Origin: Mastigamoeba balamuthi
Lineage: Eukaryota; Evosea; Mastigamoebida; Mastigamoebidae
Direction: 5' to 3'
Length of the DNA: 45,898 nt
Assembly: GCA_902651635.1 (NCBI GenBank)
Contig: CACRSC010000084.1
Span: 886,862 to 932,759 of the forward strand
The position numbers and the translations under genes are program-made. The notes beneath the pieces are model-generated. The model searched no databases. It was not told the DNA's origin and was given only the letters and a program-made list of their open reading frames with translations. Positions within the stretch are counted from its first letter, which is position 1, and each line of letters opens with the position of its first letter. Positions 11,274 to 20,445 of the stretch are shown here, one piece after another.

Positions 11274-11574
11274 TTAGCCCCTTGCGCGCGGGAATTTGAT
11301 GCGATTCGAATCAATCAGCCCGGCAAAGATCCAGATCGCGGAGGGCACGGCATAAAGAAAAGTGATTTCGAGACCACGAAGCAACCATTGGGACGCCGAG
11401 TCTATCTTTGTATCGAGCTGGACAACTTTTGCGATGAGGCCATCGTATAATCGGGTCTGGCAATGCTTTCGTGTTAGTTCCCACGACTTCCCCAACAATA
11501 ACCGGTGAGTGACGCGGAGACACTCCGCCGTTGTTCCGGGAGCTCGCAGACCCACGTCTCTGCGAGAAGGCCAT
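11274..11574 (-). CDS. Small membrane protein, unrecognised; 3' part possibly frameshifted
   Basis: Exons 11503-11574 and 11274-11456 flank a 46-nt intron with an ACTAAC branch point and TTGCCAG acceptor, in phase 0. The product is 84 residues: a polar N-terminus (MAFSQRRGSASSRNNGG), then one membrane helix (LEITFLYAVPSAIWIFAGLI). Just past the TAA, another frame reads two further membrane-like helices (PLCVYLFAALGYAVGILVVY and LYLTHLVAVLVAAAL, to about 11110). A one-base indel may therefore have broken a three-helix protein. I found no intron that would join the frames. It is convergent with the kinase gene and divergent from TPR-MYND-SET gene A. Confidence 0.5.
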
Positions 11575-11610
11575 CCCCTCTCCGAGAACGCACATCCATA
11601 AGCCCCACGC

Positions 11611-11785
11611 CAGATATCGATGCGGATATCGCTCGACGTCACGCAGAGCATCGGGTGACGTCGAGGCCCCAACAAATCGTTGACGCGTTGCGCAGAGCAC
11701 ATAGCCCCACAGCCCCCGCACCACCGCGAGCAGGCGACGAGCACACACAGGGCCACACACACACACACAGAGGCACAGAGGAGCG
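11611..11785 (+). promoter_or_regulatory. Promoter of TPR-MYND-SET gene A: paired GATATC and a TGACGTC inverted repeat
   Basis: Two palindromic GATATC motifs (about 11613 and 11625) precede a perfect 11-bp inverted repeat, CTCGACGTCAC / GTGACGTCGAG (11632-11642 and 11655-11665). The repeat contains two facing TGACGTC cores, the sequence bound by CREB/ATF-type bZIP proteins. A CA-rich tract (11747-11770) runs up to the ATG at 11786. Nearly the same sequence precedes gene B on the minus strand (25969-26130). Confidence 0.5.
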
Positions 11786-13696
11786 ATGGAGAGGGCGACG
11801 GAGCTGCAGGGGGAGGGCAACGCGGCGCTGCGGGGGGGCGACGCCCGCGCTGCCTGCGAGCTCTACACGCGGGCGCTGGCCCTCTGCCCCGCCTCCCACG
11901 CCCTCTGGTCCAACCGCTCCGCCGCCCGCCTCCTCCTCGGCGACGCTGCCGGCGCCGCCTCGGACGCCCGCGAGTGCGCGCGACTGTGCCCCGCCTCCTC
12001 CGCCGCCTCTGCCAAGGCCTCGCACCGCCTCTCCCGCGCCCTCGCCGCTGCAGGCGACCTCCACGCCGCCGCTGCCGCCGCCCTCCGCTGCTGCGCCGCC
12101 GCGCGGGGCTCGGCACTCGAGCCCCAGGCCCTCGACCTCCTCGCCGACGCCCACTGCGCCCTCGCCGACGACCTCGCGCGGCTGGGCGACCCCCGCGGGG
12201 CCGCGCGGGCGCTGAGCGTCGCTGTGGACGAGTGCCCCGCCCGCTGGGAGCTGTGGGCCAGGAGGTCGGCGGCGCTGCAGAGGCTCGGCGAGCTCACCGA
12301 CGCCCTCAGCGACGCCCGCCACGCCGTGGAGCTCGCGCTGGGCCCCGGCGGCCCGAGGGAGGCGGGCGCCGCTCTGCCGGCGCTGCTGCGCTACGCGTGT
12401 GTGCTCGAGGCGCTGCGGTGGTTCGACGACGCGGCCGCGCTCTACACGCGCTGCCTCCCGCTGCTGCGCGCGGGGCCCGGGGGCGCACAGGTCTCCGAGG
12501 CGGAGCTCTGCGGGGCCCGCGACCGCTGCCAGCGAGCGCACGCCGAGGCCGAGGCCGCGCTCGAGGGCTGCAAGCCCGCCAAGGTCGCCCTGCTGGGCTG
12601 CGGGGCCAGGCTGAGGCCCGACGCCCAGGTCCCGCGCGACGCGCACTCGATGCAGGTCATCACGATGCCCGCCGCCTGCGGACGGCCCCAGCGCGAGCCC
12701 GGCCGCGTGGTGGCCGCCTTCGGCCCGGCGCTGGCGCAGTGGCCTCTGGAGCTCCGCGCGAGGCCCGCGGGAGGCGTGGGGGTCTTCGCCAAGCGGAGGA
12801 TACGGGCGGGCGAGACGGTCTACAGGGAGAGCGCCCTCATCTGCGGCGTCCGCGACAGGGGCAGGTGCTACCACTGCCTGAGGGCGCTGCCCAGGCGCCC
12901 CGCCGAGTGCAGGAGGTCGTGCGGGCGCAGGTACTGCAGCGCCGAGTGCGAGGAGGCGGCGTGGGGTGCGTACCACGCGCCGCTGTGCGGGCCCGGCAGG
13001 GCGGAGCACTTTGAGAACGTCGCCAACAGCTTCTCGTCGTCGGCCCTCGTCCCCATGCTCATGTGGAAGGTGCTGGGCGCCACGATGCTCTCGGGGCTCC
13101 CCAGGATGCGCCAGAGCGCCTTCCCGGGGCCCCCGGCCGACGTGCCGCCCTTCTGCCACCTGCACAGGTGCACCGACTACGAGCCCGGGGCCGCCAGGCC
13201 GATGATGAGGATCATGGCCGACAAGATGATGTACACGCACGACGAGACCTGCGACGCCCTGGGTCCCGAGCTGCGGTGCGACCCCGCCATCACGGTGAGG
13301 TCGGTCCTGGACCTGCGCATGGCCGTCGAGGCCAACACGACGGTCGTCAACTCGAGCGACCCCGAGGCGCAGATGGTCGACCAGGGCAAGGCGCTGCTGA
13401 TGGGGGGCAGCATGTTCGGCCACTCGTGCGTGCCCTCGGCGGGCTGGCACTGCAGCCTCGACACCGGCAGCCTCGTCAGGTTCACCGCGACGCGCGACAT
13501 CAAGGCGGGAGAGGAGGTCACCATCGCGTACGTCGGCGAGTCCATCCCGTGGGCCGAGCGCCAGTTTGTGCTGCTGCACAGGTTTGGGTTCGTCTGCAAG
13601 TGCCCTAAGTGCAGGAAGCAGCGCGCCTCGGCCACGCCAGAGGAGCGCAGGAAGGCAGACGAGATGATGAGGAGTGGGTGGCTCGACGCCTTTTGA
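11786..13696 (+). CDS. TPR-MYND-SET (SMYD-type) protein A
   Basis: A single exon of 636 residues. Residues 1-200 are Ala-rich TPR-like helical repeats, starting with a typical TPR phrase (GNAALRGGDARAACELYTRAL). A split SET domain follows: GGVGVFAKRRIRAGE, then a MYND zinc finger with CYHC, CRRSCG, YCSAEC and H..LC, then GSMFGHSC, GEEVTIAYV and a post-SET CKCPKC. The layout matches SMYD-like lysine methyltransferases. The usual NHSC motif is FGHSC here, so the conserved Asn is Gly, while paralogues B and C keep Asn. Activity may be altered or lost. The promoter and first ~155 codons are almost identical to gene B. Confidence 0.85.
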   Translation: MERATELQGEGNAALRGGDARAACELYTRALALCPASHALWSNRSAARLLLGDAAGAASDARECARLCPASSAASAKASHRLSRALAAAGDLHAAAAAALRCCAAARGSALEPQALDLLADAHCALADDLARLGDPRGAARALSVAVDECPARWELWARRSAALQRLGELTDALSDARHAVELALGPGGPREAGAALPALLRYACVLEALRWFDDAAALYTRCLPLLRAGPGGAQVSEAELCGARDRCQRAHAEAEAALEGCKPAKVALLGCGARLRPDAQVPRDAHSMQVITMPAACGRPQREPGRVVAAFGPALAQWPLELRARPAGGVGVFAKRRIRAGETVYRESALICGVRDRGRCYHCLRALPRRPAECRRSCGRRYCSAECEEAAWGAYHAPLCGPGRAEHFENVANSFSSSALVPMLMWKVLGATMLSGLPRMRQSAFPGPPADVPPFCHLHRCTDYEPGAARPMMRIMADKMMYTHDETCDALGPELRCDPAITVRSVLDLRMAVEANTTVVNSSDPEAQMVDQGKALLMGGSMFGHSCVPSAGWHCSLDTGSLVRFTATRDIKAGEEVTIAYVGESIPWAERQFVLLHRFGFVCKCPKCRKQRASATPEERRKADEMMRSGWLDAF

Positions 13697-14909
13697 AATG
13701 GGCCACCGTTGGTCCCGTAGGGCTGAGTCCTCAGGTAGTGGTCTCCAAGATTCCTCGAGGGAACAGAATATTCACTGAGTGTTTCCAGGTCGATTTGTAC
13801 TGGGAAGAAAGGACTGGGGTGAGTTTGAATTACAAATGAAATTGAGATGGAGAAGACCCGATTCTGTGGAGGGGAGATACGAAGCATCGTCACGCACAAG
13901 TACAACATAACGCAGAGCCCAGGTTTCCAACACTACGGCCGCCTGTTGCTCCTCGCCGTGCCTCCTGACCCGGTGCGTGGCATCGTAAATGTGCCGGAAC
14001 GGGGGGTCGACTCGCGCGGATGCCTGGATGCAGCAGTGTATGCGGCATAGCTGCGATACGATACTTCAAATATGAACGGCCGACGGGCGATGTAGCCAGC
14101 ACGACTTGATGTGAGCCCTGGGGAGGACTGGGCATCCCGTGTGTTCACTATGCTCGGGCTTCAGCTTTGACGCACTATTGGGGGTCTGCGTGGTCAGCGG
14201 GCTCAGTGAGTGCGCACCCAGCGTGGCCGCCGCTGCTTGCAGGACGCCAACGCCAGCGTGGCACCTCTTCTCTCGAATCACTGCTCTACTCGCGTGTGGG
14301 GTCTCGGGCGTGATACTGCGCGGTTGTGAACCACGTGAAACAACGCATGAGGGGCTCGGCTTGCACCCGCCCACCACAGCTGCGGCGGACCTACTGGCAG
14401 AAGACTCCGTGCTCTCTGCTCGTGCCCCGCTGATGCTCGCCCAGAGCAGCGCTGTGCCCCATCGGCTGCGCTGGTGAACAAACACCGCCCCTACGGAGGG
14501 CCCAACGCAATTCAGGCCTGAAAACGAACCGCCTCACGCGGGCCGGGCAACGGGCCTGGCCCATCATAGGAGACAGCGGGAGAGCGGCGGCGCACGAGGC
14601 GTGGCGCGTAGAAGGGTTCGGTTCAGACGTGCAAGTGTCTGCCGTCGTTAACGGAACGTCGTGTTCACAGCGGCGAACCGAGGAGGCGATTGCTCTGGTG
14701 AATGGACGAGTGAGTGGCGGGGGGAGGGTCGTCGAGTGCGTGCAAGGGGACGTGGTGGGTGAACGGGCGGTGGCGGATGGAGGGGCGCTGGGTGGCGGGG
14801 GACGGGTAGTGGATGGATTCGCGTTGAGTTCTACACCATACAGTTGTCATTGGCCTCTGAACTTGATCTCGGGAGAGTGGCAGCACCACACGCGGGGGGC
14901 AGACACTAC
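13697..14909. other. 1.2-kb region without a supported gene
   Basis: Between the stop of TPR-MYND-SET A and the last exon of the Wee1/Myt1-type gene I find no exon chain, tRNA or recognisable repeat. Open frames at 14066-14485 (-) and 14139-14477 (+) overlap on opposite strands and look like GC-rich chance frames. Both neighbouring genes end here, so 3' UTRs are likely contents. Confidence 0.5.
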
Positions 14910-16544
14910 CTATTGTCGCGCGGCAAACTCGGTAAACGAGAGCTGCCTGGAGATCCGCGACATGGTCGTCTTGTGCAGGGGCTGCGGGGAAAGGGGGATT
15001 TGAGAATCTTGAAGATATTTGGGGGAGGAAAAAGGGGATTTTCGTACGCTTGCGGCAGTCTGCACCAGAGTGTCGCACATCAGAGCGTCCACCGTCGGTC
15101 TCATGCTCGGGTCGGGGTTCAGCATGCTCAGGATCAGGCTGCGCAGGCGGTCGCTGTACCGGAAGTCCGGAGGGAAAACCGGGTTCCCAGACCTGAGAAC
15201 GCGCCACGCCTCGCCCTGAGGGAATCCGGGAATCTAGCGTTAGTGGTTGCCGCGGGTACGCGTATCTTCGGAGATTTTCTTACGTTGGACGGGATCTTGA
15301 AGTTGGTCGAGAGCTCGTAGAGAATGACGCCGACGCTGAAGATGTCCGCGGGCTTGCCCCAGCCGGACGCGGACTTGAGGGTCTCCGGGGCCATGTACCG
15401 GCTGTCGCCCTCGATGACGGAGCGGCTCGTGTCGTGCAGCGAGTACGAGAGGCCAAAGTCGGATATCTTGATTTCCATCTGCGCCGTCAGCAGCAGATTC
15501 CCGGGCGAGATATCCATGTGGACAATGTCGTGCGAGTGCAGGTGGTGCAGGCCCGAGATGACCTGGCTGAACAGGCGCAGGATCGTGTCCTCGGTCAGGA
15601 CGTCGTTGTTCTGCGCGATCCAGTTCTCGAGGCTCCCGCCCTCGCACAGCTCGCAGAGGATGTGTATGCGCCACTCCTCCTCCCACGCGTCGTGGACCTT
15701 GACGATGTTGGGGTGGTCCCCAATCGTGGCTGCGCATCCCACATCATTTGTGGCGTCAGAATTATTTTCCCCCCGTAGTAAAAGTGCACGCGGGCTGCTT
15801 TTTCGCAGTGGAACTTTAGTGCATTTAATACCGGACAAAAACACAAAAAGCGCGCGAAAAAAACGAAAAGGGCGGTGCGGCAACGTGGGCCCCCCGGTGG
15901 GGCTTGCGGCTGCTGCGGGCGAAGGGAGGAGGCATGCGGAACCCACCGAGGCGGTGCAGGGTCTCGAGCTCGTGCTTCTGGCTGGTCTGGTGGCTGGTGC
16001 TCTTGGCGATCTTGAGCGCGTACTGCTTGCTCGTCACCCTGTCGGTCACACGGAACACCTGCAGCCAAAAAAGGGGCCCCCCCATCCGGGCGCGCCACCA
16101 AACCCCCGGGTCAGTCAGCGCCCTCACGCCCGCCGCGTCCCCCCGATTATTAAGCACCCAAGATTAATGAGTTATTTTTGTAGGGGGAGGCGGGCGACGA
16201 GGGCGGGCACGGACCTCTCCGAACGAGCCCTCGCCCAGGCGCGGGCCGAAGACGTAGTGGCTGTTGCGCGACCTGCGCTCGGTGAAGCACTGCCGCGCGT
16301 AGACCGGCGGCCGGCGCGCGGCGTGCGCGGGCGTCGACGGCGGGCGCAGCGCGGCGGGGCAGGCGTAGGGGGCCCCGGGCGACGAGAGCAGGCGCGGGCG
16401 CTTGAGCACCATGCCCTCGTCCCGGAACGCCGCGGGGTGCGGCAGCGGCAGCCCCGCGCCCGCCGCCGCTGCTGTCGCCGTCGTCGTCACCGGCGGCAGC
16501 GGCCTCGCGTCGCTAACGTCCGCGTCTCTGCGCATCTCCTTCAT
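14910..16544 (-). CDS. Wee1/Myt1-type cell-cycle protein kinase
   Basis: Five exons: 16215-16544, 15947-16058, 15284-15729, 15048-15215 and 14910-14981. All phases close and give 375 residues. A Pro/Ala/Arg-rich N-terminus of about 95 residues precedes the kinase domain: GEGSFGEVFRV, YALKIAKS, HPNIVKVHDAW, HMDISPGNLLL, DFGLS, EGDSRYMAPE. EGD-R-(Y/F) before (A/x)PE and the 'HMDI.P.N' loop are typical of Wee1 and Myt1, which inhibit CDKs by phosphorylating their glycine loop. The catalytic-loop Lys (HxDxKP) is Ser here. No membrane helix follows the kinase, unlike animal Myt1. The gene is divergent from RABL2 and shares a promoter with a perfect E2F-like site. Confidence 0.75.
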
Positions 16545-17080
16545 CCGCGTGGAGGGCCCCGTGGCTCCTGCGCGGCGCGGCCGTCAGCGTGCCCGGCGCT
16601 GCTGTGCGAATCCGCTTTTGGAGGAGAGAGAGCCCGCCGCGCGGAGTTGGCGTACGAATTGACAGGACTGCGGAAACCCGGCTGGTGGGGCTGGAAGGGG
16701 TGGTATCGGGGTGTGGGGCGGTCGGAGGGCCTTCGCGGACGGTGTTCGCGCTGCTGGGGGGTGTTCCCGGGTCCTGCGGCTCTCTGGTAACACACGGATA
16801 ACGAGAAAATTGGTTTTTGAAGAGGATTTTTCGACTTTTCGAAAAAGACCAAGCGAGGACCGCGCTTTTCTCGCGAGGGGCGTGTTTTGATGCGGGACGC
16901 AGGCTTTTCTCAATTTTTGGCGCCAAACACAATTGAGAAAAAATCCTGCCGCGGCAGATATTTCCGGCGATCTCTCTCTCTTGCCGGTTCGCTAAATTGC
17001 GGGCGTTCAATTTAGACCGTCTGCCCTCTCCCCAGATCCCCTCGTACGCGGAGCACCAGCAGGTTACCGGGACACTCGCG
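16545..17080. promoter_or_regulatory. Divergent Wee1/Myt1-RABL2 promoter with perfect TTTGGCGCCAAA
   Basis: The 536-bp spacer contains the 12-bp palindrome TTTGGCGCCAAA at 16916-16927, an ideal E2F/DP-type site, about 155 bp before the RABL2 ATG and 370 bp before the kinase ATG. CAGATATTTCCGGCGATC near 16957 resembles elements before other genes here. AT-rich tracts with TTTTTCGACTTTTCGAAAA lie at 16820-16850. Regulation is inferred from sequence. Confidence 0.45.
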
Positions 17081-18197
17081 ATGACCGACAAGCCGATCAA
17101 AGTCATCCTCCTCGGCGACTCTGCCGTGGGCAAGTCGAAGGTCCTGCCCCGCCACTGGCCCCTCCCCCAGAATCCGATTTTTCCGCTCAATCCCAGTGCA
17201 CCGCTGCTGGAACGGTTCCCACAGATGATGGAGCGATTCCTGCGCGAGGAGTAGTGCGTCCGAGGTGTACAGGGCACTTCCCGATCTCTGACCCACCGCT
17301 TTTCCTGCTTTCCCCTCCAGCAATCCGGACAACAGCTCGACGTTCGGTGTCACGATACACCGGCATGCCACCGAGGTGGGCGACAAGGACGTCATGATCG
17401 AGTTCTGGGACACCGCAGGCCAGCCCACCTTCGTGCGCACCCCCCGGCACCCACCGCCCGGGCGAGGAGGCCCTTTCGCAGCCCTCCTCCCTCTGCCGTA
17501 TGCCAAAAATATCTCACCCTGCTGTCCGCTCCTGTCCAGAAAGAGCTGCACCCCTCGTTCTACGACAGGGCCTGGGGATGCGTGCTCGTACGCCGCACCC
17601 CGAGCAACCTCGCTTCCATTCCCTCACGTCCCGGGCCCTCTGCCCCCCGTTTTCGCGGGGCCTCGGGGGTCGAATTCTGAAGGACGCGTTCTCACCGGGT
17701 TTTTCTCTGCGCTTTTCCCGTGCGTGACACGCCGCCCCCCGCGCAGGTGTTCGACATCACCCGCAAGGAGACGTACACGCATCTGAACGAGTGGTACACG
17801 GAGCTCCTGCAGTACCGCAAGGGCATCCCCTGCTGCCTCGTCGCCAACAAGATAGACGGTTCGCAGCCACCGCTTCTCTCGGCGCCCGCACGCACCGGCC
17901 GGACGGCTCTCGGGGGGGTTTTTTCCCCCCTCCGCGGTTATTGCGAACGCGCTGGTGACGCGCTCGTTTGTTTTGTTTCGCGCCCAACCAACAAACAACA
18001 ACGCGGCAGTGGATCCGACGGTCGAGGGCAGGTCGTTCAACTTCGCCACCAAGCACAAGCTGCCGCTGTACTACGTCTCGGCGGCGTCGGGCAAGAACAT
18101 CAGCCAGCCGTTTGACGACATTGTCAAGCGGGCGTACGAGTGCCTGCTCAACCCGCCCGACGACATCATCGACGACGTCCTCGATCTCATCCAGTAG
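17081..18197 (+). CDS. RABL2: RABL2-like small GTPase
   Basis: Six exons: 17081-17140, 17225-17253, 17321-17432, 17540-17587, 17747-17858, 18010-18197. They give 182 residues with all phases closing. G motifs: P-loop GDSAVGKSK, T in switch I, WDTAGQ, ANKID, SAASG. The GKSK-MERF start, the FWDTAGQ, the HPSFYDRAWGCVLVFDITRK stretch and the LPLYYVSA phrase match RABL2, not a trafficking Rab, and the absence of C-terminal prenylation cysteines agrees. RABL2 works with CEP19 and IFT-B at the base of cilia. Switch II reads AGQPTF where Rabs usually have AGQERF, but the catalytic Gln is kept. Presence of RABL2 implies a flagellated stage. One intron uses the donor GTTCGC. Confidence 0.85.
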
Positions 18198-18395
18198 CAC
18201 ATACACACACTCCCCCACCGGGCTCCACCGCGGCTGCCGCGCCCCCCAATCGGAGCTCGAGGACCCCCCACGCCTCTTGGACAGCAGCAGCACACCTCGG
18301 CGGACCTGCAACGGGCCCCCTGTGTCCACCAATACCACACTAGCCGGCATTTCGATTGCAGTCGATTATAGCGCGTGCGGGACGGGCAGCAGGGA

Positions 18396-20321
18396 CTAGT
18401 TGGCAGTGTCGTCCTGCTCCATCGCGCCAGTGTCCTCGCGGGCGATGGCCTCGAGCTCCTCGAGCGGGAGCCCCGTGTCGCTCTTGGCGAGGGCGAGGGC
18501 CTCGAGCTCGGCGGCGAGCGTCTCGAAGGCCCTCTGGTCCACGCGCTGGACCCACGAGCAGTAGTCGTCAACGAACAGCGTGTTGAGGTAGTGGCGCGTC
18601 TCGTGGCGCTGGAGCACGTGCCGCACGTCGAGCAGGCTCCGCAGCACGGCCCTCCTGCCGAGCTGCAGGACCGCCACGACGTCGCCGAGCACCCGCATCG
18701 AGAGCTCCCAGTGCCTGTAGAGCGGGTACGCGAGCGACCTCCGGACGCACGCCACGACTCCCTCTCGCAGCGTCGTCGGTTCCTGGGCCGGCCAGAGGCT
18801 TCAGCAGAGCGGCGGGCTGGGTGGGGGGGGGGGATGGGCCGAGGGTGGCGAGCGCACGCGGAGGCACGCGAGCGTGGGGCTGAGCTTGCACAGCGTCCAG
18901 CCAGACTCGACCGTGTGCTCGCCGGCGGTGGTGCGCATGTCGTAGCAGTAGGCGAACAGGACCTCGACGATCGACAGCAGCTCCCGCCGCTCGTTGACGG
19001 CGAGGTCTGCGAGCGGGGGGGAGAGTGCAGAGTGCAGGCCGCAGTGAGTCCCCACATGCGAGCTGTGGGGAATCGCACATTCCCTGCGTGGAAGCGCGAG
19101 GAGCCTGTCGTTGTCCTCGGCCGACAGCTGCACGACCTCGGCGCGGATGCGCTCCATGTCTGGGGCGGCAGGCTGCGACAGGGCGACGATGCTCGCCGGC
19201 GTCATCACTGCGGCGCGCATCAGCAACGAGCGGCCTCAAACGAGGGCCTGTCCAAGGGACGACGCACTCGACATGTCCGCGGGGGCGGGGCTGGCGGGGG
19301 CGGTCGGCGAGTGCGCGGCCTCCGCTGCCAGGGAGCGCAGCTGCGAGAGCTCCCTGGCCCACACGGGCTCGTACCTGAGGACGTCGGGTATCTCCTGGTT
19401 CTGCATGAGGTCCGCCCTGGCGGCACACATGCGTGTCAGACGTGCAGCGGCAGCAGGGGGGCTCACATGTAGTAGTCGTCGCTGAAGTGCTCCTCCTCGA
19501 GGGCGGCGGAGAGCTCGGCCCTCTGCTCGGGGGTCATGCGGTCGGGCTCGGGGACGTCGACGATCTCCTTGAGGTCCTCCTGCAGGGGCTCGAAGAACCT
19601 CGACGCGTGGCAGTTGAAGCCGTACTTGGCCCACGGGAACAGCGCGGCCTCGGCGTCGTCCTCGGCCTGCGGCGCCTGCTGCTGCCACGTCCAGTCGGGC
19701 TCCTCGGGGGCGTCCTCCTCCTCGCCGCTGGCCGCGTCCGCAGGGGCGTCCTCGCCGCCGACGACCTCGATGACGGGCCGGTGCGGCTGCGGGGGCGCCG
19801 TCTTGCGCGACGTCATCAGCGCCGTCAGCATGTCGAGGCCCTCGAAGTGCTCCCCCTTGGTCTTCTTGGGCAGATACACCGACAGCCTGCCAGGGCGGCG
19901 CACAGCCAGAGTGAGTGCGAGAGGGGGCGGCGGCAATATTCGTAAAGCGGCGAAAAATCAATTGATAAGCGCAGGAGACTGGTGGGGAGCAGGCCGCTTG
20001 CATACTCACTTGCCGAGCGAGCGGTCAAACTCGGCGCGCTCGCGGCCGTCCTCGGTGATCTCGCCGGGGAGCTCGAGCGAGAGGAAGTAGGGGTGCGCGT
20101 GGAACTTGAAGCTGCAGCCCTCCATCCACACGTCGTCCTCGCCCAGCTGCGAGGGGGGGCAGATACGCGGTGACAGAGGCGAGAAAGCGTCAGAGAACCG
20201 CTGGCCTTCCAGCAAGGGAAGGGGGTTAAGCGTGGCATGGTGCCTTGACGTGGCCGGGGATGTTCATGACCACCACGACGAAGTCATTGTCCTGAGAGAC
20301 GGTGAACCGCGGCGTGAGCAT
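18396..20321 (-). CDS. SHQ1: SHQ1, H/ACA snoRNP assembly factor
   Basis: Seven exons: 20250-20321, 20010-20146, 19467-19886, 19268-19416, 19079-19207, 18858-19006, 18396-18782. All phases close, giving 480 residues. The N-terminal CS domain reads MLTPRFTVSQDNDF…, then FKFHAHPYFLSLELPG and a GEHFEGLDMLTAL segment. The SHQ1-specific domain has AYCYDMRTT, SGWTLCKLSPTL, YPLYRHWEL and VDDYCSWVQ. SHQ1 shields the pseudouridine synthase dyskerin/Cbf5 before H/ACA snoRNP assembly in the nucleus. The C-terminal acidic tail is short. It is divergent from THG1 with only 124 bp between the ATGs. Confidence 0.93.
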
Positions 20322-20445
20322 TTGCGCCTGAATCTGTGGGACCTGATTTACTGTGATTGCGTCAGCTGCTGAGAGAGATTCCAGCGCGGATATTATTCGG
20401 GGGTGTATCTCTATCTCAGATTCCAGTTGATTCAGCCCGCGCCGA
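20322..20445. promoter_or_regulatory. Compact bidirectional promoter, SHQ1 / THG1
   Basis: Only 124 bp separate the start codons of SHQ1 (-) and THG1 (+), so both promoters must lie here. The stretch includes GCGGATATTATTC near 20393, a GATAT-type element like those near other starts, and a pyrimidine-rich tract before the THG1 ATG. The layout suggests co-expression of two non-coding-RNA maturation factors. Confidence 0.55.

Noticed and set aside
11749-11771. CA-rich stretch as a functional microsatellite
   Set aside because: Simple CA repeat in a leader; a shorter version is found in the duplicate. Nothing beyond simple repeat slippage is supported.
11639-13579. 646-codon minus-strand frame opposite TPR-MYND-SET A
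   Set aside because: Mirror frame of a GC3-rich gene; composition is Arg/Gly/His/Ala-rich and no motif is present.
14066-14485. 139-codon minus-strand and 112-codon plus-strand frames
   Set aside because: They overlap on opposite strands, have no typical splice context and no recognisable motif.
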